This document shows positions 11,475 through 24,321 of a DNA stretch of 64,000 nucleotides, in pieces. Location: positions 115,543-179,542 of the forward strand of contig RCNN01000010.1 in assembly GCA_003667245.1 (NCBI GenBank), written 5' to 3'. The stretch's first letter is position 1. Each line of letters starts with the position of its first letter. The stretch comes from Heterostelium multicystogenum. Lineage: Eukaryota > Evosea > Eumycetozoa > Acytosteliales > Acytosteliaceae. The notes below the pieces were generated by a model that saw nothing but the letters and a program-made list of their open reading frames with translations, had not been told where the DNA came from and did not search any database. Made by a program: the position numbers and the translations under genes.

Positions 11475-13480
11475 AACTCCAATCGGACGATTATGATTTT
11501 AAATCGGGTTTAACAAGTATTTCCTTTTTAAATGAATTAATTGTGTTGGATGCTAACTACTGACTTTAAGGATGATAACTATTCAGAAATCAAGAATCAA
11601 GTCAATTAATGAGACGACAATTGTAGACTAAACTAATAATATATAAATATAGATAGTAGGTAGTTCAAGTTATTATTTCTGTTTATTGAGTAAACTAATA
11701 AGAATGAGTTAGTTTGTGTGACAGAATATAAAAGGTGTTACTTGTTTTTTAAAAAGTAACAAATGCTGAGCTTAATCAAGCTGCAGAGTAAAGGGGGTTC
11801 TTACTGAATAACAACAACAATCATGTCCAGCAAGAAAAACAAAAACAAAAAAACATGTTAAATTAACAACACTCAAGATTTTTCAGACAAATCATAAACC
11901 TCTTATGTTGTCATTAAAATAAATTTTAACATCATCTTTGCATTTTTGAATAAAAAAACAAAACAACAAAATAAGTTCAACTTTTTAGTAAATGATTTAA
12001 ATAATGTTCTTTAAAATAGTGTACCACATAAAAAAGGAAAATCATTTAAAATCATTAAGATGTTATTAACTTTTTATGTACAAAACTAATGGATTTCACT
12101 TGTTATTGAAACTATCGTCAGAATTAACAGTTGAAAACAACAAACACTCTATCATTACAACAAATGATCTTAACAATATTAATATTAATAATTAGAATGT
12201 GTTTATTTAATGAAATTGTGTAAAATAGCAATGTTTCGATTGATAAAAGTCAAAAACGAACGTTAGATTTTAGAGAGAATTAAAGAAAGCAATAAATCAA
12301 GTAATAATTCATTAGATGTTATAAATTCAGTTTTCAATTTCAAACAAAACCACCCATTAGATATTTGAGTTTGAACACAATAATAATAATAATAATAATA
12401 CAAGAGATAATAGATAATTGATATATATTGAAAAATTTTCCAACTATTAAATCATAAATAGTCATCACAACAACACACCATTTTGCTTGTTGATTGTTTT
12501 GTTGACAAACTTATCATCAATAAGCATTAGGATTATCTCCCCAAATTTAAATCATCAACACACACACAATTTAAACACCCACACTAATTGTGTGATATGA
12601 TATTTATTAAACAAAAATAATAATAGTTAGAACTATCTGATGTGATAAAGTTATGTGTTTACGAAATAATACAAATCAATTGTTTGCTACACATGTCTAT
12701 CGCAAACACTATTGTTGTGTAGAAATTGATGGTGAGAATCTGCTGCTGAGTGTGAAATGCTGACAGGAAACGGGTGAAAGACTGGATTGTTAACTCCACT
12801 AAAAATAAAATACACCGGCGTACAGAAAGTTAGATACAATAAAAATATATGATATTTATTTTAAAATGAATAATTGATAAAAAGAACAAAACAAATAGTA
12901 ATAGTATAAATTATATTAGGAGATAATGGATAATCACATGTACTTCCCATTTTTGTAGGAGGTGATCAACCTGTGTTAAATGATGCGGTGAGGTGTGTTT
13001 GAGGATAGATATTTAGAGAACATCCCTTGGTTTTCTTGCGATATCATCCAGCTAACCAATATTATCGCCATGGATTTCAACCAACCACCACCACTAAGGG
13101 TCTATTTTATTGAATTAATTCTATTTAAAATTGAAAGACTGGCAATTGTGTCTGATATTGCTGATGGTATTTCTGGTAGTATCTGCTAATGTATAAACTG
13201 TTCTAATTAACATCAACTGGAAACAATTAACAAGAACTGAGCAATTTTATATAACCCTTTCCCAATTGAACATATTCATTAATAATTTTAATTCTAAAGT
13301 TCCTATGCAACCCCTCCCAGAATTCCCTATATCTTTAATTATTTCCAAATAATAACGAACCACATACATCTCTACCTGAAACCCCTACGATTCATTTATT
13401 TATATTTATTGATATTAAAAATCGTTCTTCTCAAAGACTATAAATATGTACTCAATTGTGGATATTTTTTTCATCAATCA
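11475..13480. other. gene-poor AT-rich region
   Basis: Spacer upstream of the oxidase. It has AT-rich sequence, an AAT microsatellite near 12380, and a short frame at 12995-13189 whose only ATG is internal (at about 13070; product MDFNQPPPLRVYFIELILFK...). No splice signals or conserved domain support a gene. Confidence 0.45.
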
Positions 13481-14250
13481 ATCAATCAATCAAAAATGGA
13501 AACTAAAAACTAGCTCCAAGAAGTTTCTTTAGAACCTAATGAATCAACCCGATCGTTGTCAGACCTAACTCATTTCCGCAATTGGTTCTCCAAACTACTC
13601 ATCCTAAGGACGAAATTAAAAAAACTAATTATCCAGACCAAGCTATGAGCGAGAATGGTGGTTTAACTTTAGTTCTATAGTACCAGTTAATAGCAACAGA
13701 CACAACAGCGAAGGCTCAGACCTCCTTAGTAAAGAATCTTTTTCAATTCATATATCCATTGAGATAAAAATATAGGTACATTACAAAAAATTTTGATTAA
13801 AATCAATGAGGAGCCTATGGTATTAACTTTCAATCTCATTCTAATCAAAAGGAAATAAAAATAACATTTTTTATTTCAATCAATATATCAATTCCTCAAT
13901 ATTCCTTCTTAAGGAGGTGTTGTGGTTGTTGTTGTTATCAGGTGGCAATATCACTCCTCTTGAACTCTCATTCAACCTCACTACATCTTCCAACCATCCA
14001 ACCATCCAAATCACTTCAACTTACCTCTTCCAGTCAATTCAAGAATCCCCCTCTCCTCTCCTTTTTAATAAAAAAAATATCTAACATAAACACAAAAAAA
14101 TCTCCTAATGATACTGATACTGATAAGGTCTCACAAGCACTGAAATCACGAGTTAGTTGCTCCACTGTCAAGGTGTTTTGTAATATTAATGTTTTAATTT
14201 AATATTTGTATCTTCCATATCATTTTTGATAATTATTTCCAGTGCCCCAT
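13481..14250. other. GC-richer segment of unknown nature
   Basis: After an (ATCA)n repeat at about 13475-13493 the base composition becomes noticeably less AT-rich than the surrounding spacer, and open stretches of 40-60 codons occur in all three forward frames. One, at 13942-14202, is Ser/Leu/Thr-rich. No frame has a credible start plus domain, and no RNA gene was recognised. It may be a decayed gene, a mobile-element fragment or a non-coding RNA. Confidence 0.3.
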
Positions 14251-14639
14251 GTAATAACAAGAGTGGATCTCTTTTTATTTAAGATTGGGTATACTGAAGA
14301 TAGATGATTTCGAATCTAGGAAGAAGAATACAAATCCTTAAATTAATTACGATTAATAGCTACCAAAAGATGTCTCTGTTGTTCTCAATGTTACTTGTTT
14401 CATCTTTGTTGATCTACTGTTCTGTGATTTAACTAGTTTTCTCTGGCTCAGTTTTGTTCTGGTTTTGTAATTCAAAACATGCTCTCAACTGATAGCTATA
14501 CATTACTATTATCATACGTTCAGACCAGTTTAAATTTTCCAATAGTGATCGACTGCAACTGGTGAAGTTTTTCTTTATAATTATATAATATGAATATTTA
14601 TTTTTTAATCTGTATATTATTATATATTATAATTATTAT

Positions 14640-15660
14640 TCTTTAATTTCTACTCTATCTTAAAATTTCCTTTTCCTTCTACTCTGTCTTAAAATGATAC
14701 TTTTCCTCTAATCTTTCTAATTAATTCTACTCTATCATTATCTTTTTTCTTTTCCAATAGAAAGTTTTGTGAAGAACTTACCAAACTGTTGTTGATTTAC
14801 TGATGAACTGATACTGATAAATGATCTTGATCTTACTAATTACTCTAAATAGACGCCCAAAAGGTACTAGATTGTTTGATAGGTAAATGGTGAGGTAAGT
14901 ACATGCCATCTGCTCGTATCAATATTTATACCAATTGGACCAAGATGTTTATACTTTTAATAGTTTCTTATTTTATTTTTTATTTTTTTTATTTCTTTAT
15001 CTCTACTTCATTGTAATAATCAATCTTGATATTTTTAATTGTTTATTCCTTTCAAACGCTTTTAAAATCATTTAAATATTTCCATTTTCCTTCTATCCTT
15101 TATTCCTCTATTCCCTCTCCTACCTATTTCCTCTATCCTCCTTTAAATCTTTTTCCTCTGTCTCTACTTCCATCCTATCCTCTACCCTCTTTTCTCTTCC
15201 TTTTTCCTCTATCCTTCTTCTCCATCTTCTTCCACTACCTCTATTCCCTCTACTCCTTCTTTCCTCTGTCCTCCTTCCATTCTTTTCTCTTTCATCTTCT
15301 ACTTTTCTTTCCCTCTATCTTTCCTAATCCTTCCTACTTTTCTATGGATTCCTATCTATCTATTCGCTCCTTTCTCTCCTACCTAAACCTCTGCTCCTCT
15401 TTTCCTAACTATGTTCTTACTGCTATCCAAACAAACAAAATTTTGGAGTATAAATATTATTATTATTCTGTAAATGAGGATGATATGAATAATTGTAATT
15501 TTGTTTTTGAATTTCCAAAACTTTAATGGTTTCTATTCCGAATTTCCATTTCTACTCCTATCCTCTCTATCCTTCTACCTATCCTCTCTCCTGTCTATCA
15601 TCTTCTTCTATAAGCTCTACTATCTATCTCTTTCCTTCATAGTACTTGACACTCCTATCT
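14640..15660. repeat. pyrimidine-rich tract with degenerate TCTACTCTATC-type repeats
   Basis: The plus strand here is dominated by C and T, most densely at 15065-15420. Degenerate units recur: TCTACTCTATCTTAAAAT at about 14649, TCTACTCTGTCTTAAAAT at about 14678, then TTCTACTCTATC, and later TTCCTCTATCC and TCCTCTGTCTC. A 166-codon frame through the tract (15026-15526) is almost pure Ser/Leu/Phe/Pro/Tyr and is a by-product of composition, not a likely protein. Confidence 0.6.
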
Positions 15661-16291
15661 TTATTAAATTGATGTGATTATTGTTTAAATTTTTCAGATC
15701 TACACCTACGCAGATCTTAAAATGAATCGATTGGATGGTATGTATTATAATAATTGCCTCAATTTAAATAAACAACTAACAATCTGGTTGATCTGTAAGT
15801 CTGCCCCTATCTGTCGCGATCCAGAAAGAGTTGTTTGTGAGTCTGAGAAAATGTAGTTTGGCAAGAATTGAAACAAATGTTGTACTGAAGTTCGGATATT
15901 GAAATCTCATTCACAAATATTTCTCACTTTGGGAAATGCAGGGTTCCCGCTTCTAGAATATGTATCGAACCAAATTTGAAATCAAATAAATAATAATATT
16001 CTTATTAAAAAATACTAATAATAATAATCATAATTTATACAACTAATATTACTACTATTGATTTAGTCTTATTTAATCACTATTATTATTTGATTATTTT
16101 ATTTATTTGATCAAAGTATGTATCTATTTAATAAACAGATAATATGATTTAGAGATATGATCACTTCTTTTTTTTTTATGTTTTTTTTTTTGTTTTTTTA
16201 AAAAATTTTCTTATACTTTATTCAAAGTTAATGAACAAAAAAAACTAATAATACTCAAGATTTGTGTTAATAATACCTTATTATATAGAGA

Positions 16292-16732
16292 ATGTCAGCT
16301 AAAGAAGAACCAGGTGTACCAAAGCAAGAAGGTGGTGAGAAGAAGGAGGGTGCTGAGGAGCAAATCAACCTCAGAGTTCAAGCTGCTGTATGTTTTTTGC
16401 TATTATAACGGCAATTGCGATCACGTTCGAACGTATACTGACCTATTGTATCTGTACAGGACCAAACTGAAGTCTTTTTCAAAATTAAGAAGGTTACAGC
16501 CTTAAAGAAGTTGATGGATGCCTATTGTCAAAGACAAGGTATCAATCCAAACTCAATTAGATTCCTTTACGATGGTCAAAGACTTCAACAAGATAAAACA
16601 CCAAAAGAATGTAAATATCAAATGATGATTTCATAATTTATGCTACTAACATTATTCTTAACAAAATAGTATGCTATGGAGAACAATGATGTCATTGATG
16701 TAGTCGTTGAACAAATTGGTGGATGTAACTAA
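16292..16732 (+). CDS. sumo: SUMO (small ubiquitin-like modifier), 3 exons
   Basis: Exons 16292-16387, 16460-16609 and 16670-16732 encode about 102 residues. A flexible acidic/Lys-rich N-terminus precedes the ubiquitin fold: EEQINLRVQAADQTEVFFKI, then KLMDAYCQRQG, IRFLYDGQRL, TPKE and ENNDVIDVVVEQIGG. It ends GGCN, so a SUMO protease must remove two residues to expose the diglycine for conjugation. Intron 1 is normal (gtatg...tacag). At the second junction the frame needed by the fold does not coincide with a GT-AG cut: the junction is either tgtaaa...aatag or one base shifted. A one-base sequence error near 16603-16609 is an alternative explanation. The identity is secure. Confidence 0.92.
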
Positions 16733-16959
16733 ATAAATTAAACAAATTTAAAACAATATTATCTCATTGAAAGTCGTTTTGACAGAAATACTCTCATTGC
16801 ACAGTGAAAGACAAGATTATGATGTTGTTATTTACATTGTTATTGTTATTATATTGCATTGTTTGTTTGTTTTTGTAGTAAATTATTTATTTATTTAACT
16901 ATATAAAAATATATATAGGGATATGATATACGATTATTAATATTATTATTATATTATAA

Positions 16960-18144
16960 TTAATTTTGGAGACCCCAACCGAGGTTACCCAAAACGTGCA
17001 TTAACAATGTTTCACGGACTGCTTGGAATACGAATTGGATGTTTTGAGTATCGATGGCACATGTAAAGTGAGGGAAGATCATCTGTGAGTTGTGGCACTG
17101 GTCCAAAAACATTCTCTTGACAAACATAGAACCATTCTCAAAGTTCAGTCCACCCTTGTAGGCAGGGAAGTACTCTCCAAGATCTACCTTGACTACTTTC
17201 TCACGGAAGAGATCTACTTTATTAAAGAAGAGGATGAATGCAGTGTTGCTGAACCAATGACTGTTGATGATCTCGTCAAACAATAGCAGTGATTCCTTCA
17301 TACGATTTTGTGATTCGTCTTCACGCAACGATTGATCGTACTCGCTCATTGCCACGCAAAATATGACTGCTGTCACAGAATCGAAACAATGAATCCACTT
17401 TCTACGCTCACTACGCTGTCCACCGACATCAAGCATTCTAAACTCGATATCGTGGAATTTGAAATTTGCTTCTTGAATACCGGTCGTTCTAACTCTAGAT
17501 CTTAATACATCGTCTTGATTTGGTATATAATCTTCACTTGAAAATCTAGCAATATTTTGGAAGAAACTGGAAAAACAAAACATGTTAGAATACTAAGCGG
17601 ATGTTATGAATGCAAGAGTTGGACATAACATACTATGCAGCAGAGTCATTAAGTTGGAAACTCTTGTCTCTCATTTCATAAACTTTTTGGATATTTTCAT
17701 CTGCCCAAAGTGCCTTGATATCGTTTGCTACTTCATTTGTCCATGAATTACCACCTGGTGTAATCTTTGAAATTCTATCAAAACTTTCCTGTTGTGATGA
17801 TTAATAGGGTATATTAGTTAATGGTGATGGCACTTGTAGATTGAGTGACTTACTTCATTTTGTGGTAGTGGTTTAATTTCGCATTTGACTGCGTGCATGA
17901 CTAAAACTTTCATTTGACTTATACAATTTCCATAAATGATATATCTGTACTCCAATCTCTCTTCAGTGGTGAAACCACCATCGTCTTGAATGATCTTCAT
18001 TTGTTTAAAGATTGTCGATTTTCCTGATTCTCCTGGACCAAGAAGGAGTAACTTTGTTTCATTTTTTGCGTAGTTACCATCTTTTCTAAGTTGGTAATCG
18101 ATGGCTCTACTTTTCTTTTCTTCAACTGTTAATATACATCCCAT
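16960..18144 (-). CDS. heterotrimeric G-protein alpha subunit (3 exons)
   Basis: Minus-strand exons 18144-17854, 17788-17634 and 17566-16960 give an intact 350-residue protein. It starts MGC, offering Gly2 for myristoylation and Cys3 for palmitoylation. The nucleotide-binding motifs are GPGESGKST (residues 36-44), RVRTTGI (switch I Arg), DVGGQRSERRKW (catalytic Gln), NKVD and TCAIDT. Two are unusual: Pro37 replaces the Ala of the near-universal GAGESGKS, and NKVD replaces NKKD. The C-terminus LGNLGWGLQN lacks a pertussis-toxin Cys. Galpha subunits couple serpentine receptors (in dictyostelids, cAMP and folate chemotaxis) to effectors. I do not assign it to one D. discoideum paralogue. An upstream in-frame extension is treated as 5' UTR because it would bury the MGC signal. 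Confidence 0.92.
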
Positions 18145-20970
18145 CTTGTCTGTTAGCTTGTTTGTGATTGTAGGTGATTGCTGGTTTTGTAAAAAAAAAA
18201 AAGTGGTTGTGATTTGATGATTAAGGTTGACCAAACTATAGAAGATTGATTGTTGTGAATGGTTGTATTTAATTTGCTGTTGGTAAAAATAGTAATGCTG
18301 CTGTCTGAGGAAAAACAAAGAATAACTATTTATATAATAAATAAATATTACAAGTTAGGCCTAAAATATTGTTAAAATTATATTCTTTAGAAAATTATTC
18401 AAGTTAGTAAAGGATTGTAAACTAAAAGTAACTAGATAATAGAAAGTGAATGTGAATCAAACTAATCGTCTTACTGATTGATTGATGATTGATTGATTGA
18501 ATATTTGTTTTCAGCAGGGTGTGTTAGTGTACAATAAAAATAATATGTGAAGTGTGATAATCTATTTAATCAATTGTCGTTGTGATATCATATTATGCCA
18601 AGGAAGGAAGTTGAGGTGAAGAGAAAAAACAAAAAAAATAATAAAATACAAGTGCGAAACCTAGGTTTGTTTTTTGATCTTGGCAAGACAAAGATTGCAA
18701 AAAAAAAAAAAAAACAACAAAAAAAAAAATTATCTTAGATGGAAGAATCCGTTTGATTTTGGAGAGAATTGTGGCATCGAACATAACAAATTTTAGCGAT
18801 TTGTTTCATTTGCAACCATGATCAATATCTTCGATATGGTGAAGGTGAAGTGCGAGTGATTCGAATACAATACTGACTGTTGACTTTGAAATTATTAATA
18901 ATTATTATTTATATCTTTTTGTATATGCTAATAAATTCATTTAAATATTGATTGTATTTCTAATAGTAATGATTTATTATTATTATTATTATTATTATTT
19001 TTTAATATTTATTATTATTATTATTACTAATGTTATTAATAATTATCTTTTTTCCTATTGGGTTTTATTGTTCAAATATTAATGGTGAAGAAGAAAGATA
19101 ATAAAAATATTGAATTCAATAACAAATTGATTATTTAAAAACATTCAAGCCATTTCTTATTTGTTATTGTGTGAATGAAGGAGTGATTGATATTTATGTG
19201 GGTGAGTGAGGGGTGGGTGTGATCACTCACTTTTATACAAAGACATTAATAATAATAATAATAAATAATAATGATATATTATTATTTTAAATATTTATTT
19301 GTTTATTGGCACCAGTGTTTTGTAGAGTGCGTGAAGAAGATAGAAAGTACTACTTCTTGTTTGTTTGTTGTATAGATATAAAAGTGAATAATTGCTGTTT
19401 ATTATACAACAATCTTAGACAATACTATATATTTTGAGTATTGTTGGTGCTCATGATACTACGTTATTGATGTTGATGATGTGGTTCCGAAAATTGAGGA
19501 TAATGAATGATTTGGGGAGGTGTGATGAATATGCTCATGCTGTTGTATGCATTCAAATGATAACTATGTTAAACTATTTTTGTCAAATTGATTTCATGAT
19601 AAACCATATATGATACACACTGTATATTAAATATATTATTATTTTTTAAATTATTACTATGTTGTTTTGATCAGATTTATTGACAACACACAAAACAATA
19701 ATTCAATAATTGCATTGTGTTGCTGATGTTGATGTTGATGTTGTTGGTGATGTTGCTCATATATTGATTTCATTATATTATTTAGGTGGATTAGATTGTG
19801 TTGCATTGAATAGTCGTTTTTTTGTTTTTGTTTTGCTTTGTAAATTTCAATTTATGCTCAATGTTGATCGATTAGTTGTTTGATTGATTGATTGATTGAT
19901 GATGTAATAATAAATATTTATTGGATTCAATGTACTCGTCTTCAAAAAGGTATGATTTTATTTATAGAGTAATACTTACAAATATATATAATTTTAATTT
20001 ATAGTCGAGAATATTCTTTGATTAAGAAGATTCTTATATTAAAAGGAAAAAATACTAAAAAATAGTGATAGTAATAAATAATAGTTGTTGTAGGCTTGTT
20101 GTAGAATATCTAAACTGTATGGTCTAAATAGTTCGAATTGTCGAAATGTGAATTGTTGATCAACGAAACTCTGTTATTATTATGATGTCTTTGGTTGGCA
20201 ACAAGTAAATCAATAATAAATAATGTGTGTGAAATGTAGATATATATTGATCTAAATATTGAATGATATGTTTATGATTAGTTTGTAAGCTTATTCTTTC
20301 TTATTTTTTTTTTTTTTTTTTTTGTTTTAGTTTTTTTTATTAGGTTTTGTCTGGGTATTGTGATTAAGCAATAAATTACGGGGGTCTTTGTCTACACTTT
20401 GAAAAGTTTAAATCAAATTACAAATATTGTATGCACATGACAACTGCTTGTGCCACCGTCACCAATCTATGTTTAAAATTTGGTTTGCTGTCATCATACC
20501 AAAGTGCACCTAACCTCTGTCAATTTGAACGACCAATAAACAGTAGTGTGGGTCATAAAAACAGCACAAGATTTCATTTCTTAAAAATAGAATCATGATT
20601 TGTTTTTCAATACCTCTCAATATAATCACTCCCCACTTTTCTGATTTTTTTATTAATTTAAAAATCTATACATGCAAACATTTCCAAAGATTTTTTCTAT
20701 AAATCTTATTTTTTTTTCAAAAATCTAGGATCTTATTTTATAATTATCTTTTACAAATAATGAATCATTTTTAAAAGATAAGTTAAGGTTCCAGAGAAAT
20801 AAAAATGATCAATATTGATAAGGTAATAATTATCTGTTGTCAATTTATTAGTTGAAAGAGATTTCCCAATAAAATTGCAAATCAAACATGGGGATTAATT
20901 GAAAACAAAAAACAAAATAAAGGTTGCTCCGAAAACTCGCAAAGTTATTTTAACTGTGTTTTTTTAATTT
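18145..20970. other. long AT-rich intergenic region
   Basis: Spacer of 2.8 kb with ATT microsatellites (about 18970-19030), poly-A and poly-T runs (18700, 20305-20340) and GATT repeats (about 19880). A somewhat more complex patch lies at about 20430-20570 but contains no convincing open frame. Neither strand carries a supported gene. Confidence 0.5.
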
Positions 20971-23900
20971 TTATTTCCTGGGTCTGGAGTTGACCGATGT
21001 TGTTCGTATTCTGGGAGTGATGGGTTCCGTTGTAATTTGATCATTTGGTTTCAAATTATTTTCTTTGTTGTTAAAGGTAACCTTTTGATTGCTTAGTTGG
21101 CTGTGACTTGATCCCAACTGCGATGATGTCAGTGGTTTGTATGAGAGGATGTGATTTGATTGTGTTGAAATTGGTGTAATTGATTTTGGTACAGAGTTGG
21201 ATGTGGTGTGTTGGCTTTTCAAAGGATCGATTGGAGTTGATGTGGCTGGTTTTATATCACTGACCAAATTGTTGTAGCTATCTATTACATTGTGTAGCTT
21301 ATCAGAGCGTATCTTAAGTTCACTCACCAGTAGTTTTTTCTTGGTTTCCAAATCTTTCAAGTCCATAACAGCACTGCTCATTTTCTTTAAAATGAATGTT
21401 GATTAATATACTGAAGGATGGATTTTTGAAAATAGACTTACTTTTTTGAAATCTGGAATAAGTTGTGTCAATGAAGAATAAATTCTTTAAGAAATAACAT
21501 GGGTTAGAAGGTTGAGACAATGAAGGGGAAATTAGATACATACTGTTTGTCTTCTAACATATTGCGTAGGAAGCTGATATGTTGTTCTGTTGAGTTGGAT
21601 TCAGTAATGGGTGACAAATTTGGAGTTGCTATTTTGTTTATATGATAGTCAATATCTTGGATTTGATTTGATAGTTCTTTATGATCTATGAAAAGATAAG
21701 GGTCAGTAGAAGATTAGCATGTATCTAAATAGGCAACCTACCATTGGCAATTTTGGCAATTTTGTCATCCAAAATTGAGAAGGATTGTTCTTTAGTGCGA
21801 TGAGGTGAGTTTGGTTTGTATTTTGGTGTTTTTGGAGTCTTTGGTAAATCAATAGTATCGATTGCAAGTCTGCTTGAGTATAAACTATTTGAAAATTGTT
21901 GTGGTTGTACCTGTTGTTGTTGTAGATGTTGCTGTTGAAGTTGCTGAATTTGAAGTTGAAGTTGTTGGATTTGTTTTTGGAGTTGCAGTTTATCTTTACT
22001 GATTTGTTTAATTTCTTTTTCCAGATTTTCAGTTTGGATAAGCTGATTGTATTGTAAACTATCGATCTTTGCTTGATTATCTTCATATATTTTGGATTTC
22101 TCAATATTGGCTTGTTGTATGGTTTCGTTGTTGTCTTTGATTTGTTTTTGTAAACGAGAGATCTCTTGGCGGAGTTGATTATTCTCGCTGGGCACATGAA
22201 TTCCACTCCTTTTCGATAAAGCTAATTCTTCATTCTTTTTGGTCAATTCGTCACTCTTTCTAGCCAGTTCGTCGTTCTTTCTTGATAGCTCGTCACTCAA
22301 TCGTGTCAGTTCGTCATTCTTTCTAGCCAGCTCTGCATTTCTTTTAGCGAGTTCGGAGTTGAGATTGTTGATGTGACCTTCCAAAGTGGTACGTGTTGAG
22401 TGTAGTTCAGCAATCAGTTGATCCTTTTCAATCTTTGAATTGCCTACCAACTCGATCAAGTATCCAGGTTGTAAGTCGATGTATTTCTGTTCGAGTATCT
22501 CGAGTTGCTCTGCTTTCTCCTCAAGCACACTCAGTATTTGCTCAATATGATTGGTAAGCCTAGTTTCGGTATCGGCAATTGTTTCAGAAAGCAGTTCGTT
22601 GGTTTTCTTTTGGAGGAGATCGAGCTTTGAATTGATCACATTCTTTAGTGATACAAAGTCGTTGGGGTTGGCAATTATAGGCATTGGAATATTGTCTTTA
22701 TCGGCACCTAGTTGAATATTAAGTTTAGAGAGTATTTCTCTAAAACTGTTGACAGCCATGGACTCATTGGATTGGTGTTGTTCTTTTACATTGTTCTTCA
22801 TCTGAATTAGCTGTTTGTTCTCAGTTTCCAATCTAATTACTCTGCTATTTGCCTGTTGGAGTTGGGCTACAACTTGATTGGTTTGTTCTTTTTGCACATT
22901 TAGATCGCTCTCCAATTGGTGTTCACGCTGCAACAGACTGCTAATCTCATTTGCACATCGAGATAAGATCTCTCAAGGGTTTCGATAACCAACTTGTTCT
23001 TTTCCACTTCCATTTGCCAGTCGTTTTCAAGTTGAATATTTATTTGACGCAGCTCGTCTACTGTTTTACTATAATCTAGTTCCTTGGAGGAAAGCTCATC
23101 AGCTAGCTGGTCACGTCTATCTTTGAATCGTTTCACTTGGTTACGCATAGCAGTAATATCCTCGATTCTTTTTCTCTCTTCTTCCTCTGAATGTCTGGTG
23201 ATGGACACTAGTTCTTCTTTCATTGCATTGAGCTGAATATCTTTGGCAGCGAGAATTGCTTCTAACTCTGCGCAATGATTTTTCCATTTCTCAATGTGTG
23301 ATGCCAACTCTTCAGCCTTTTTTGCCAAGCTGTTGTAGTTGTTGTTTAGAGTTTCATTATTACTGCGCAGAGTTTGGTTTTCAATTTTAAGTGCATTGGT
23401 ATCGATTCTCTGTCGGTCTCTCTCCATGTTTGACTTTTCAAACTGCTGTATTTTGGCTGCAAGACTGTCATTGTCTCGTTTGTATTTGCGAATGGTGTCC
23501 TCCAATTTGTTGACGTGCTCTGATTGCAGTTTGTACTCATTTATAACTCTCTGTGTATTGGAATCAGTTTCTTTACCTTTCGATTGAAGTCTGTTGTTTG
23601 CTTGGTTCAGTGCATCCTCCAAATCCTTTATCTTTTTCATAAGCGTACTGACTTGATCTTTGTTTGTCCTTTCAGTTTCCGCTTGCTGTGACTGCAGTTG
23701 TAGAAGCAGTTGATTCAATTGCTCCGAGTCTACTGGTGATGATTTTGAAGATTGAGAGACAGGCAGAGTTTTTCGACCAAAGTCACATATGCATTTCTTG
23801 GCAGCGATCGCATGTTCCCTGTGCATCGATTCGAGTGCTTGCTTTAGTTTCAAGATCGTGTTCGTCTTATCTTCATTTTCAGCGATCAGCTGGTCTATTC

Positions 23901-24321
23901 TAATTTTCAGATCAATTCTATTTGGATCGATCCCTTGTTGCTGCAAGCCTTGTTCCAAATAATATATTCTCATCTTCAAGCTAAAGTTTTCTTTCTTGTA
24001 TTGCTCGACAGTGCTCTCCAGGTCTTTTAGGTTCGACTTTACATCCTCCAGGTTGGTACTATTGTTTGATTGTACTATGCCATGCAGGGCCATCTGGTCG
24101 GTTGCAGTCTGAACAAACTGGCTATAGGTGACACTATTGTCACGTATACTACTGCTAAGTGGGCCACCTATTTTCGACTGCATACTATTAAATGGAGTGC
24201 TGTCACTGCCGATGGAGTAAGAGTCATCATTTAAATCATAGTCATCATCGATGTGATTGTTGAAAATGCTCGTGAGTCCACCATTCATACCCAAGTTGTT
24301 GGATGATGTTGGTGTTGACAT
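20971..24321 (-). CDS. centrosomal coiled-coil protein with CM1 motif (CDK5RAP2/centrosomin class)
   Basis: Minus-strand exons are 24321-21742, 21685-21544, 21484-21442 and 21384-20971, about 1059 residues. An Asn/Ser/Asp-rich head precedes a segment at about residues 100-165 containing EQYKKENFSLKMRIYYLEQG. This is the centrosomin motif 1 (CM1) found in Cnn, CDK5RAP2, Mto1 and Spc110, which binds gamma-tubulin complexes. A long heptad coiled coil follows, including seven-residue units of the type ELxRKxD near 22200-22340. The tail is Ser/Thr/Pro-rich and basic. Dictyostelium has a CDK5RAP2 homologue that scaffolds the centrosomal corona, and this is probably its orthologue. The frame is broken once, near 22950. 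Adding one A to the AAA run there continues the coiled coil and makes the summed exon length divisible by three. Confidence 0.82.

Noticed and set aside
15026..15526. 166-codon frame in the pyrimidine tract
   Set aside because: The product is almost only Ser, Leu, Phe, Pro and Tyr, as dictated by C/T-only DNA; no independent coding signal.
18593..18784. 63-codon minus-strand frame upstream of the G-alpha gene
   Set aside because: Phe-rich product generated by poly-A/T runs; no start context or homology.
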